Assembly (NCBI GenBank): GCA_020628545.1
Contig: JAHDEX010000035.1
Span: forward strand, 1-41,596
Source of the DNA: Paracoccaceae bacterium
GTDB lineage: Bacteria > Pseudomonadota > Alphaproteobacteria > Rhodobacterales > Rhodobacteraceae
Direction of reading: 5' to 3'
DNA: 41,596 bases
The notes beneath the pieces are model-generated. The model did not search any database. It saw only the letters and a list, made by a program, of their open reading frames with translations, and was not told the DNA's origin. The stretch's first letter is position 1. Each line of letters starts with the position of its first letter. Positions 32,466 to 40,403 of this stretch are shown here, piece by piece. The position numbers and the translations under genes are program-made.

Positions 32466-34264
32466 AACCTGTTGTTTTGGCTTTGTCGCGGTCGGGTGAA
32501 CCTGTTGCGCACCGCGTTGCGGCGGCTTTGGATGCGGATGTGCATGGGCGTGAAGGGCGGGTCGATCAAGCGGATGCGTTTTTTCCCAATGCGTTGGATC
32601 ACGCACGCGATTTGTTTGCCGCCGGGGTGCCGATTGTCGGCGTATGTGCTGCGGGTATTCTCATCCGTGCGGTGGCGCCGTTGTTGTCGGACAAGCGGGT
32701 GGAACCACCGGTCGTGGCCGTGTCTGACGATGGATCTGTGGTGGTGCCATTGCTGGGTGGGCATCGTGGGGCAAACAGGCTGGCGGTCGAGATTTCACGC
32801 GCGCTGGAAGGCGTGGCTGCAGTGACAACCGCCGGCGACGTGGCGCTGGGGGTGGCGTTGGATGATCCGCCTGCGGGTTGGGTGTTGGCCAACCGGGATG
32901 ATGCCAAGGGGGCTATGGCCGCTTTGCTGTCCGGTGACGGGGCGACTGTTGTCGGTGAGGCAGCTTGGTTGGCAGATTTGCCGAAAGGTGACGGGCTGCG
33001 TATCTCAGCAAGCTGGAAGGCGCAGGATACTCTCGGACCGGATCATCTGCATTTTGCGCCAAAGCAGATCACCCTGGGAGTCGGTTGTGCGCGGGATTGC
33101 GCGATAGACGAACTGGCAGAATTGGTCGCTAGGACGCTGGCAGAGGCAGGGATCGCGCGCGCCGCAATTCAGTCGGTGAATACAATCACTTTGAAGGCGG
33201 ATGAGGCGGCGATCCTGGCGCTTGCGGCTGAATTGGATGTTCCGCTGCGGGTTTTTCAAGCGGACGCGTTGGACGCGGAGACACCGCGTTTGGCCAATCC
33301 GTCCGAGGTGGTCTTTGCTGAGGTCGGCACCCATGGCGTGGCAGAGGCGGCGGCTTTGGCGCAGGCCGGGCCGGATGCGGCGTTGTTGGTGACAAAGCGC
33401 AAAACCGCAAATGCAACCTGTGCGTTGGCCTTGGCCTCTGCGCCGCTGACCCAATTGCATGGTCGGTCGATCGGGCATTTGTGCATCGTCGGTATTGGAC
33501 CCGGACAGGCGACATGGCGAACACCGGAAGTATCGAAGATGATCGCGGATGCGGATCTGTTGGTGGGCTATGGCCTCTATATCGATCTGCTGGGTCCGCT
33601 GGCGGCTGGGAAAGCGCGATCGGACTTTCCTTTGGGCGGCGAGGAAGATCGCTGTCGGTATGCTTTGGAAGAGGCAGCCAAGGGAAAACGTGTGGCGTTG
33701 GTCTGCTCAGGCGATGCGGGCATCTATGCGATGGGCGCGCTGGTGTTTGAGCTTCTTGACCGTGGGCCGGAACAGATGGGTGTGTCTGATGCCGCACGGC
33801 GGGTTGAGGTGAGTTGCGCGCCGGGTGTCTCTGCGTTGCAGGCGGCTGCAGCGCGGGCGGGTGCTCCACTGGGACATGATTTTTGTGCCATCTCGTTGTC
33901 TGATCTGCTGACCCCGCGTGAGGATATCGTGAAGCGGCTCGAGGCAGCGGCTGAGGGGGACTTTGTGATAGCCTTTTATAATCCGGTCTCAATACGGCGG
34001 CGGACGTTGCTGGCTGAGGCGCGCGAGATTTTGCTGCAGCACCGCCCAGCGAATACGCCCGTTTTGTTGGCGTCGTCCTTGGGGCGGCCAGAGGAGGAGA
34101 TCCGGTTCCGGCGCTTGGAAGCGCTTGATGTGGATGAGGTGGATATGCTGACGGTTGTATTGGTGGGCTCGTCGCAGTCCCGGCTGATGCAGCGCGGCGC
34201 AGGGCCTGCGATGTATACGCCGCGTGGGTATGCGCGGAAGATTGATGGGGATCTGGCGGGATGA
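32462..34264 (+). CDS. cobJ: CbiG-CobJ fusion (precorrin-3B C17-methyltransferase)
   Basis: A 600-residue fusion. Residues about 1-125 match the CbiG N-domain (FAAGVPIVGVCAAGILIRAVAPLL, VVPLLGGHRGANRLA). Residues about 205-330 match the CbiG/CobE C-domain (LGVGCARDCAIDELAELV, VGTHGVAEAAALAQAG). Residues about 340-600 are CobJ, which methylates C-17 and drives ring contraction (IVGIGPGQATWRTPE, LVCSGDAGIYAMGALVFE, CAPGVSALQAAAARAGAPLGHDFCAISLSDLLTP, YNPVSIRRR). CbiG opens a lactone ring in the anaerobic route, so its role in a CobN-type pathway is a question. The ATG at 32462 overlaps the cobI stop. It ends at a family B repeat. Confidence 0.92.
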   Translation: MKPVVLALSRSGEPVAHRVAAALDADVHGREGRVDQADAFFPNALDHARDLFAAGVPIVGVCAAGILIRAVAPLLSDKRVEPPVVAVSDDGSVVVPLLGGHRGANRLAVEISRALEGVAAVTTAGDVALGVALDDPPAGWVLANRDDAKGAMAALLSGDGATVVGEAAWLADLPKGDGLRISASWKAQDTLGPDHLHFAPKQITLGVGCARDCAIDELAELVARTLAEAGIARAAIQSVNTITLKADEAAILALAAELDVPLRVFQADALDAETPRLANPSEVVFAEVGTHGVAEAAALAQAGPDAALLVTKRKTANATCALALASAPLTQLHGRSIGHLCIVGIGPGQATWRTPEVSKMIADADLLVGYGLYIDLLGPLAAGKARSDFPLGGEEDRCRYALEEAAKGKRVALVCSGDAGIYAMGALVFELLDRGPEQMGVSDAARRVEVSCAPGVSALQAAAARAGAPLGHDFCAISLSDLLTPREDIVKRLEAAAEGDFVIAFYNPVSIRRRTLLAEAREILLQHRPANTPVLLASSLGRPEEEIRFRRLEALDVDEVDMLTVVLVGSSQSRLMQRGAGPAMYTPRGYARKIDGDLAG

Positions 34265-34485
34265 CGCTGTTGGCCTACGGCCAAGACGCCCCACCCGCCA
34301 GCCCGGTGTGGCAAGGCTGTGCAAAGATGCCTTTTGCTGAGAAGCGGTTCAGGGGCAAATCTGCCCTGAACGCGCCTCATCGAGGATCATGCATATCCCA
34401 ACTGCCTCAAGGCCAAGCCGCCTGCGGCGGGCGCGTGCCGCGCGCCTTGACCCAGCTACGATATGCTTTTGGGAGATCACAATGA
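34261..34485 (+). CDS. Doubtful 74-codon ORF bridging cobJ and cobM
   Basis: An ORF that starts by ATGA overlap with the cobJ stop and ends by ATGA overlap with the cobM start, so it would be perfectly coupled in the operon. The product has no recognisable family, its first 14 residues come from a family B repeat, and the DNA carries several strong hairpins. It is more likely structured intercistronic RNA that happens to stay open than a gene. Listed because the double overlap is unusual. Confidence 0.25.
   Translation: MTLLAYGQDAPPASPVWQGCAKMPFAEKRFRGKSALNAPHRGSCISQLPQGQAACGGRVPRALTQLRYAFGRSQ
34262..34304 (+). repeat. Family B element at the cobJ stop codon
   Basis: TGACGCTGTTGGCC-TAC-GGCCAAGACG then CCCCACCCGCCAGCCC. 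The TGA is the stop codon of the cbiG-cobJ fusion. The stem here is TTGGCC/GGCCAA, unlike the GC-only stems of the other copies, but the pairing and right flank are kept. Confidence 0.72.
34347..34449 (+). other. Structured intercistronic RNA between cobJ and cobM
   Basis: Two further structures follow the family B hairpin in the 217-nt gap. The first is GTTCAGGGGCA/TGCCCTGAAC (34347-34371) with one bulge. The second is a larger unit closed by CAAGGC/GCCTTG (34408-34413 with 34444-34449) that holds CCGCC/GGCGG and GGCGCG/CGCGCC. No T-tract follows, so termination is unlikely; RNA processing or translational tuning of cobM is possible. Confidence 0.5.
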
Positions 34486-35249
34486 CCGTTTTCTTTATTG
34501 GCGCCGGTCCAGGCGATCCGGAGTTGCTGACGCTGAAGGCGGCACGGGTAATTGGAGCCTGCCCCGTCTGCCTTTATGCCGGATCGCTCGTCCCCGAAGA
34601 GGTCGTGGGCTGCGCGCCGGAAGGTGCACGCGTGATGGACACCGCACCGATGACTCTGGAAGAGACTCATGCCGAGATCGTCGCCGCCCACGCGCGGGGC
34701 GAGGATGTCGCGCGGGTGCATTCTGGCGATCCGTCACTTTACGGCGCGATTGCCGAGCAAATTCGGCGGTTGAAGGAGGCGGGCATTCCCTACGAGATCA
34801 TTCCGGGTGTGCCTGCTTATGCTGCTGCGGCAGCGGCGTTGGGGACCGAATTGACGGTGCCTGAGATTGCACAGTCGATTGTGCTGACGCGGATGTCGAT
34901 GAAATCCACCGGCATGCCGGAAGGAGAGACTCTGGAGAACTTTGCGGCCACCGGGACGACCCTTGCAATCCATCTCGGCATTCGCGCGCTGCGTGACATC
35001 GCCCGTCGCCTGATTCCTTTCTACGGCGAATCCTGCCCCGTGGTGGTTGTCTACCGGGCATCCTGGCCGGATCAGCAGATTATTCGCGGCACCTTTGCCG
35101 ATATTCATGGCAAAGTGCGCGCCGCAAAACTCACCCGGACCGCTTTAATTCTGGTGGGGCCTGCACTTGCAGAAAATCACGGTTTTCCGGATTCGGCACT
35201 TTACGACGCGGCAAAGCCACATGTTTTGCGCCCGGTTGCAAAAGTGTGA
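34482..35249 (+). CDS. cobM: Precorrin-4 C11-methyltransferase CobM
   Basis: CobM methylates C-11 of precorrin-4 with SAM in the cytosol. The 255-residue product has the tetrapyrrole methylase motifs: FFIGAGPGDPELLTLKA at the N-terminus, VARVHSGDPSLYGAIAEQI, IPGVPAYAAAAAALG and TEL, then SIVLTRMSMKSTGMPEGE, which is the CobM/CbiF-specific block. The ATG at 34482 was chosen because the motif begins there; the preceding ORF from 34389 lies in the structured gap. It is the last recognisable gene of the plus-strand B12 operon. Confidence 0.95.
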   Translation: MTVFFIGAGPGDPELLTLKAARVIGACPVCLYAGSLVPEEVVGCAPEGARVMDTAPMTLEETHAEIVAAHARGEDVARVHSGDPSLYGAIAEQIRRLKEAGIPYEIIPGVPAYAAAAAALGTELTVPEIAQSIVLTRMSMKSTGMPEGETLENFAATGTTLAIHLGIRALRDIARRLIPFYGESCPVVVVYRASWPDQQIIRGTFADIHGKVRAAKLTRTALILVGPALAENHGFPDSALYDAAKPHVLRPVAKV

Positions 35250-35407
35250 TCGCGGTGGATTCAATCAGCGGAGTCAGCGACTTAGTGTGGCAATGAAGTG
35301 CCCAAAAGATGTCGAAATCGTGGCGCGACTTAAGCCTTTTGGGCGATCCGAGTCTTAAGGCGCGCGAAGGCAATATCAAAAATAAACACGCCAGATCAGT
35401 GGTTTGT

Positions 35408-35425
35408 GCCGCAGTGCGGCGGATT
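35408..35425 (+). terminator. Weak candidate terminator after cobM
   Basis: GCCGCAGTGCGGC (35408-35420) can form a short hairpin and is followed by GGATTTTGTTACTTGATTTTT. The stem is short and the T-tract broken, so this is only a candidate end of the cobH-cobM transcript. The surrounding 35250-35489 gap is AT-richer than the genes and shows nothing else. Confidence 0.35.
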
Positions 35426-35489
35426 TTGTTACTTGATTTTTACATTTCGAACGTAATTTCCTCTCACAGGGGTTACCTGGGGAAATGCG

Positions 35490-35855
35490 ATGTTAGAATT
35501 TTTGCCGCAAGCGGTGCGCGATGGCTTGGCGCAAGCGCGGAAGCAGTCGATGCGCCGTGGAAATCGGCTCTCAGTCCACGACGGTGAGACGATCCATCGG
35601 ATCAATCGGCTGTGGGATGATGGTTTTGCAGTTGATGCCAAATCGGGGCCGCGCCTGCGTGGGCGGGTCAGCATTTATGACGGCACCCGCCACCTTTACC
35701 AATGTCTGGTGATCGACAGCGCTGACAAGGGTGAGGAACGGGTTTTTGAGTTCAAATGGCTACACGCCATTCCGGACCGCCCGCCAGCAGATTTCGTCCG
35801 CGAAGCGGATGCACCGATTGCGATGATCTCAAAGGGCCCTACTGGAGGTCACTGA
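35490..35855 (+). CDS. Uncharacterised 121-residue protein
   Basis: A small soluble protein, no signal peptide or membrane segment, that I cannot assign. It has a basic N-terminal part (LAQARKQSMRRGNRLSVH), then a beta-rich region with RLRGRVSIYDGTRHLYQCLVIDSA and GEERVFEFKWL, a pattern that could be a small PilZ-like or OB-like barrel, but no diagnostic motif is visible. GGGGAAATGCG precedes the ATG and supports the start. Its 3' end overlaps the convergent patB-like gene by 17 bp. It lies after cobM but a 240-bp gap separates them. Confidence 0.65.
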   Translation: MLEFLPQAVRDGLAQARKQSMRRGNRLSVHDGETIHRINRLWDDGFAVDAKSGPRLRGRVSIYDGTRHLYQCLVIDSADKGEERVFEFKWLHAIPDRPPADFVREADAPIAMISKGPTGGH

Positions 35856-37008
35856 ACGCCGCGGTCATGCGGGCAACTGCCTTTTCAACATTGGCGCGCG
35901 GGGTGCCGATGTTGAACCGTAACCAATTCTCTCCGCCCAGACCAAAGCTGCTCCCGTGGTTGGCCGCGATTTTGGCTTGATCCTGAACACGATTGTGGAT
36001 TTCGTCTGCGGACATGCCGGTCCCGTTGAAGTCCACCCATGAGAGATATGTCGACTCAAGCATCATCGATTTGACGCCGGGAATGGCGTTGAGGCCTGCG
36101 TCGAGGACTTTACGATTGCCATCAAGATAGTCGCGCAAGGCATCCACCCAGGCGGCGCCGTCCGTGGAATAGGCTGCTGTTGCCATAAACAAACCAAAAC
36201 TGTTGGGCGACATGCCCAAGGCGCCCATGCGCCGCGCAAACTGGGCGCGCAAGTCCGGGTCGGCGATGATCACATTGCCAATGTGGCTGCCCGCGATGTT
36301 GAATGTCTTGGTGCTTGCCGTCATCGTGATCAGCCGGTCTTCGATCCCGTCAATCGCGGCAGTTGGCAAATGCGTGTGCCCCGGCATTGTCAGGTCATGA
36401 TGGATCTCATCTGAGACGATAATCAATTGATGGCGCTTGGCGAAGGCGGCGAGGGCCGCCAGTTCACCACGTGACCACACCCGACCGCCGGGATTGTGTG
36501 GTGAGCAAAAGATCAGCATTCGCTCATTCCCGGTCATCTGCGCATCGTAGGCATCAAAGTCGAGTTCGTGGCGCCCGTTGTTGTTGACCAGCGGGCATTC
36601 AACGACCTCGCGCCCCGCAGCGCGGATGACGCGGGCAAACGCGTGGTAAACTGGCGTAAAGAGGACAACACCTTCGCCGGGCTGCGTAAACGCGTCGACG
36701 CAAAGTCCGGTGCCATTCACAAGACCATGTGTCGAGAAAACCCAGGATGGATCGATCTGCCAGTTGTGGCGGGTCTTCATCCACCAGCAAATTGCATCAA
36801 GATACGCGCCGTCTTCTCCGTAATACCCATAGACGCCATGGTCATGCATTGATTTGACCGCGTCCTGCACACACGCAGGTGGGTGGAAGTCCATGTCAGC
36901 GACCCACATCGACAACCCGTCTTCGGGTGAGACGCCGTAGATCCGTTCCATCGAATCCCACTTCAAGGAATGCGTGCCACGGCGGTCGATCTGTTTATCA
37001 AAGTCCAT
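35839..37008 (-). CDS. PatB/MalY-type aminotransferase (C-S beta-lyase)
   Basis: A PLP-dependent fold-type I enzyme of the MalY/PatB cystathionine beta-lyase family, 389 residues. The N-terminal WVADMDFHPPACVQDAV block (about residues 35-51) is family-specific, CSPHNPGGRVWS (about 168-179) contacts the cofactor carboxylate, VSDEIHHDL (198-206) the pyridine ring, and Lys234 in TASTKTFNIAG forms the Schiff base. It probably splits cystathionine or other S-substituted cysteines to thiol, pyruvate and ammonia. It stands between convergent and divergent neighbours as a single transcription unit, with 118 bp to the def start. Confidence 0.92.
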   Translation of the reverse strand: MDFDKQIDRRGTHSLKWDSMERIYGVSPEDGLSMWVADMDFHPPACVQDAVKSMHDHGVYGYYGEDGAYLDAICWWMKTRHNWQIDPSWVFSTHGLVNGTGLCVDAFTQPGEGVVLFTPVYHAFARVIRAAGREVVECPLVNNNGRHELDFDAYDAQMTGNERMLIFCSPHNPGGRVWSRGELAALAAFAKRHQLIIVSDEIHHDLTMPGHTHLPTAAIDGIEDRLITMTASTKTFNIAGSHIGNVIIADPDLRAQFARRMGALGMSPNSFGLFMATAAYSTDGAAWVDALRDYLDGNRKVLDAGLNAIPGVKSMMLESTYLSWVDFNGTGMSADEIHNRVQDQAKIAANHGSSFGLGGENWLRFNIGTPRANVEKAVARMTAAFSDLQ

Positions 37009-37126
37009 CTGCGGGTCCTGCGTGCTGTGTTCAGCGCAAACTGAGTGGAAGTCGCGACAGGCGCAAGCCGAAATAGGGTGATCCGGGCTTCTTGCGTGGG
37101 TGAATGTGACGGGCTACATCAGCGCC

Positions 37127-37651
37127 ATGAGTTTGCGCAAGATCCTGATCCATCCTGACCCACGGTTGAAAGCCAAAGCAGTGCCAGTTGAAACCTTCGA
37201 CACGGCTTTGGCTGCATTGGCGGATGATATGCTTGAGACGATGTATGACGCGCCGGGGATCGGGCTTGCTGCGCCTCAGATCGGTGTAGGGCAGCGTCTC
37301 TTTGTGATGGACTGCGTGAAGGAAGAAGGCGCCTCACCTGAGCCAATGGTGCTGATCAACCCCGAGATTGTCTGGTCCTCAGAAGAGACAAACGTTTATG
37401 AGGAAGGCTGTCTGTCGATCCCTGATCAATTTGCGGATGTGACCCGACCGTCTGAGGTTGAGGTGACCTGGCAAGACGTGACCGGCAAAGCGCAGTCGGC
37501 GAAGTTTGACGCCCTTTGGGCGACCTGCGCCCAGCATGAAATTGATCACCTCGATGGCAAACTATTTATCGATTACCTCAAGCCGTTGAAGCGCCAGATC
37601 ATCACACGCAAAATGCAAAAGCTGAAGCGCGAACAAGCGCGGGCCGGCTGA
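37127..37651 (+). CDS. def: Peptide deformylase, catalytic copy
   Basis: Removes the formyl group from the N-terminal Met of new proteins. The 174-residue product has all three motifs intact: GIGLAAPQ (44-51), EGCLS (93-97) with the metal-ligand Cys95, and HEIDH (137-141) with the two His ligands and catalytic Glu138. The ATG at MSLRKILIHPDPRL was chosen; the in-frame ATG 27 nt upstream adds no family sequence. A degenerate paralogue starts 3 bp after its stop, and fmt follows, so formylation and deformylation are in one operon. Confidence 0.95.
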   Translation: MSLRKILIHPDPRLKAKAVPVETFDTALAALADDMLETMYDAPGIGLAAPQIGVGQRLFVMDCVKEEGASPEPMVLINPEIVWSSEETNVYEEGCLSIPDQFADVTRPSEVEVTWQDVTGKAQSAKFDALWATCAQHEIDHLDGKLFIDYLKPLKRQIITRKMQKLKREQARAG

Positions 37652-37654
37652 CCT

Positions 37655-38149
37655 GTGGCGCGCCCTTTTGTGATGTGGCCGCACCCGGCGCTCCGTACAC
37701 CGGCCGAGCGTGTGCCCGAAGTGACAGATGAAACGTGTGCGATCTGGGATGAAATGATTGAGGCGATGGAAACGATGCCGGGTGTCGGTCTCGCCGCAGT
37801 GCAACTTGGTATCATGCAGCGCCTTGCTGTCGTCGATGCCAGTGATGAGCGTGGGCAGGCTGTGTGCATGGCCAATCCGGAAGTTCTGCATGCGAGCGCG
37901 AAATTGCGCGACCATGAAGAAGCATCGCCGAACCTGCCGGGCGTTTTTGCGAAAGTCTCTCGTCCTCGCGCGGTCACAGTCCGGTTTCTGAACCGTGATG
38001 GTGCGGTTGAGGAAAAGGATTTCGTCGGGCTCTGGGCGACGTCCGTACAGCATCAGATCGATCACCTTGCTGGGAAAATGTACTTCGACCGTCTGAGCAA
38101 AACCAAGCGCGACATGCTGTTGCGCAAGGCCAAAAAGCAGGGGCGGTAG
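37655..38149 (+). CDS. Peptide deformylase paralogue lacking catalytic residues
   Basis: A 164-residue deformylase-fold protein starting with GTG 3 bp after the def stop. Motif 1 is kept (GVGLAAVQ, 43-50). Motif 2, normally EGCLS, reads EASPNLPG (89-96), so the metal-ligand Cys is replaced by Ser91. Motif 3, normally HExxDH, reads HQIDH (133-137), so the catalytic Glu is Gln134; both His remain. Canonical deformylase activity is therefore unlikely. It may bind formyl-Met peptides, regulate def or do another hydrolysis. The reading frame is intact and well conserved in length, so it is not a decaying pseudogene. Confidence 0.88.
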   Translation: MARPFVMWPHPALRTPAERVPEVTDETCAIWDEMIEAMETMPGVGLAAVQLGIMQRLAVVDASDERGQAVCMANPEVLHASAKLRDHEEASPNLPGVFAKVSRPRAVTVRFLNRDGAVEEKDFVGLWATSVQHQIDHLAGKMYFDRLSKTKRDMLLRKAKKQGR

Positions 38150-38173
38150 CCTCTCGAAAATCGGGAAAAACCA

Positions 38174-39073
38174 ATGCGTGTTGTTTTCATGGGAACGCCC
38201 GACTTCTCTGTTCCGGTGCTTGATGCATTGGTTGGGGCCGGGCATGAGGTCGTCGCAGTCTATTCACAGCCTCCGCGTCCTGCCGGACGGGGCAAGAAGG
38301 ACCGCCTGTCACCGGTTCACGCACGCGCAGAGGCGCTCGGCCTGACCGTTCACACACCCACATCGCTGCGCAACGATGCGGCGCAGGAAGCTTTTGAAAG
38401 CCACAACGCCGATGTGGCGGTCGTGGTAGCTTACGGCCTGCTGCTGCCTCAGGCGATCCTTGATGCGCCCGGAAACGGCTGTCTGAACATCCACGCCTCA
38501 TTGCTCCCACGATGGCGCGGTGCTGCGCCAATTCATCGCGCAATCATGGCCGGAGATGCGGAAACCGGGATTTGCATCATGCAGATGGAAGCGGGACTGG
38601 ATACCGGACCTGTGCTTTTGCGAGAAGCCACGCCCATCGCTACGGGAGAGACAACAGGGCAACTGCATGACCGCTTGTCCGAAATGGGCGCGCGCCTAAT
38701 CGTGACAACGCTCGCCAACCTGCCAGACCTGACGCCCGAACCGCAACCTGACGAAGGCGTTTCCTACGCGGCCAAGATCGACAAGGCCGAGGCGCGCATA
38801 GTCTGGGACCGTCCGGCGACCGATGTGGCCAACCATATCTGCGGGCTCTCACCGTTCCCCGGTGCATGGTGCGAGATTGCGGGCGAGCGGATCAAGCTTC
38901 TGTCTGCCATCGCCGTCGACGGGAATGGCGTGCCAGGGCAGGTGCTTCGCGGTTTTACGATTGCCTGCGCCACTGGCGCAGTTGAGGTCACGACAGCACA
39001 GCGCCCCGGTAAGAAACCCATGCCCGCCTTGGACGTCTTGAATGGTCTGACGCTGCCACCGCAACTTACGTGA
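38174..39073 (+). CDS. fmt: Methionyl-tRNA formyltransferase
   Basis: Transfers a formyl group from 10-formyl-THF to initiator Met-tRNA in the cytosol. The 299-residue product has the family length: N-terminal formyltransferase domain with [14 protein letters not shown], the catalytic [20 protein letters not shown] (about residues 106-125) and [13 protein letters not shown] with the conserved Asp, followed by the C-terminal OB-fold tRNA domain (about 205-299). The ATG is preceded by GGGAAAAACCA. It ends the def-def-like-fmt operon; the aldo/keto reductase starts 59 bp downstream. Confidence 0.96.
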   Translation: MRVVFMGTPDFSVPVLDALVGAGHEVVAVYSQPPRPAGRGKKDRLSPVHARAEALGLTVHTPTSLRNDAAQEAFESHNADVAVVVAYGLLLPQAILDAPGNGCLNIHASLLPRWRGAAPIHRAIMAGDAETGICIMQMEAGLDTGPVLLREATPIATGETTGQLHDRLSEMGARLIVTTLANLPDLTPEPQPDEGVSYAAKIDKAEARIVWDRPATDVANHICGLSPFPGAWCEIAGERIKLLSAIAVDGNGVPGQVLRGFTIACATGAVEVTTAQRPGKKPMPALDVLNGLTLPPQLT

Positions 39074-39132
39074 AATTACGTGGCGGTCGCACTGCCACGG
39101 GGTTAGCTTTTGCAGCAGCAAGGGAGGCCCAA

Positions 39133-39945
39133 ATGCTCACACGCCCACCGCGCATAGGATACGGCACCTGGAACCGGCCGGGGCAGGCCGCCTATGACGG
39201 GACTTTGGCCGCGCTGAATTGCGGATACCGCCATCTTGATTGCGCAGAAGGCTATGAGAACGAAGAATTTGTCGGTCGCGCCATCGCAGATAGTGGCGTC
39301 GCGCGCGAAGACCTTTGGGTCACAACAAAGGTAGCACCCGAAAGCTTTGGACCCGGCCAGATCAGACCACATGTTGAAGCGTCACTCGACAAGCTTGGCG
39401 TCGGCCCTGTGGATCTGCTGTTGCTGCACTACCCGTCGATCAATGATGAGTACGACATCACCGACTACATGGCGCAGTTCGCGGCGGTCTTTGATGCAGG
39501 GTTGTGTCGTCATATCGGCGTATCCAACTTCACTAAGCCCTACCTTACCAAAGCGAGAGAATTGCTGGGCGACCGTCAATTGTTGACCAATCAGGTCGAA
39601 CTGCATGTCTATCTGCACAACACCCCAATCGTGGATGCCTGCCGGGCTGCAGGGATCACAATGACCGCCTACTCACCGCTCGCGCGCGGCGAGGTTCTGA
39701 ACGATCCGGTTCTCACCCGCATCGGACAGGCGCATGGCGCCTCAGCCTCGCAGGTCGCCTTGGCATGGCTGCTCAGCGAAGGCTACATCGTTATCCCGTC
39801 CGCAGGCAGCCCCACACGGATCGCGGAAAACCTCGCAGCAGAAAAACTTGCGCTTTCGACTGCGGAACGCGCTGACATCGCCGCACTCGACCGGAACATG
39901 CGCCTTGTCGATGGCCCGTGGTGCCCGGTTTGGGATGCAGCATGA
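39133..39945 (+). CDS. Aldo/keto reductase
   Basis: A 270-residue NADPH-dependent aldo/keto reductase, a single TIM barrel. The catalytic tetrad is visible: Asp36 (YRHLDCAEGY), Tyr41, Lys66 (WVTTKVAP) and His99 (LLLHYPS). The cofactor-binding C-terminal part has VIPSAGSPTRIAENLAA. It likely reduces a small aldehyde or ketone (2,5-didehydrogluconate-like subfamily); the substrate is open. The ATG at 39133 has AGGGAGG 8 nt upstream, so it was preferred to a GTG that overlaps fmt at 39070. The next gene overlaps by ATGA. Confidence 0.9.
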   Translation: MLTRPPRIGYGTWNRPGQAAYDGTLAALNCGYRHLDCAEGYENEEFVGRAIADSGVAREDLWVTTKVAPESFGPGQIRPHVEASLDKLGVGPVDLLLLHYPSINDEYDITDYMAQFAAVFDAGLCRHIGVSNFTKPYLTKARELLGDRQLLTNQVELHVYLHNTPIVDACRAAGITMTAYSPLARGEVLNDPVLTRIGQAHGASASQVALAWLLSEGYIVIPSAGSPTRIAENLAAEKLALSTAERADIAALDRNMRLVDGPWCPVWDAA

Positions 39946-40403
39946 CGAAGCCGCCATTCAGTCTCGTCGGGATCGACCATGTTGTTTTCCTTGTCGATGA
40001 CATGGGCAAAGCACTAACCTTTTACCAAGACGTGCTGGGCTGTGTGCCGGGCTATTCCTATCCGACACTGGGGATGGAGCAGGTTTGGGCTGGCGCCGCG
40101 CTGATTGTGCTGTGGGACATCACCCATCCTGGTGCAGCCAACGGTGTTCCACCCGTTGCAGGTGGGCGCAACGTGGATCATGTCTGCATCGCGACGTCGC
40201 CCTTCGCGCCGGAAACGATGCGCGCGCATCTTAAGGCCCACGAGGTCGAGATTGAGCGCGAGGCGGTTCACGGCGGCGCACGCGGGGTAGGGCATTCATT
40301 CTATATCTGCGACCCTTTCGGCAATCGGCTTGAGGTCAAAGGACCAGCTGAATATCCGGACGGGCGCGATTGGCCAGACGCAGCAGCAGAGGGCGGCAAT
40401 TGA
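39942..40403 (+). CDS. VOC-family (glyoxalase-like) protein
   Basis: A 153-residue vicinal oxygen chelate protein. The first module starts with GIDHVVFLVDDMGKALTFYQDVLG (metal His), the second with NVDHVCIATSPF, and the C-terminal GHSFYICDPFGNRLEVKGP holds the final metal Glu. It resembles glyoxalase/bleomycin-resistance relatives; substrate unknown. The start overlaps the aldo/keto reductase stop by ATGA, and its own stop (TGA) overlaps the ATG of the DUF1479 gene, so the three genes are coupled. A joint role in handling a reactive carbonyl is possible but inferred. Confidence 0.85.
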   Translation: MTKPPFSLVGIDHVVFLVDDMGKALTFYQDVLGCVPGYSYPTLGMEQVWAGAALIVLWDITHPGAANGVPPVAGGRNVDHVCIATSPFAPETMRAHLKAHEVEIEREAVHGGARGVGHSFYICDPFGNRLEVKGPAEYPDGRDWPDAAAEGGN

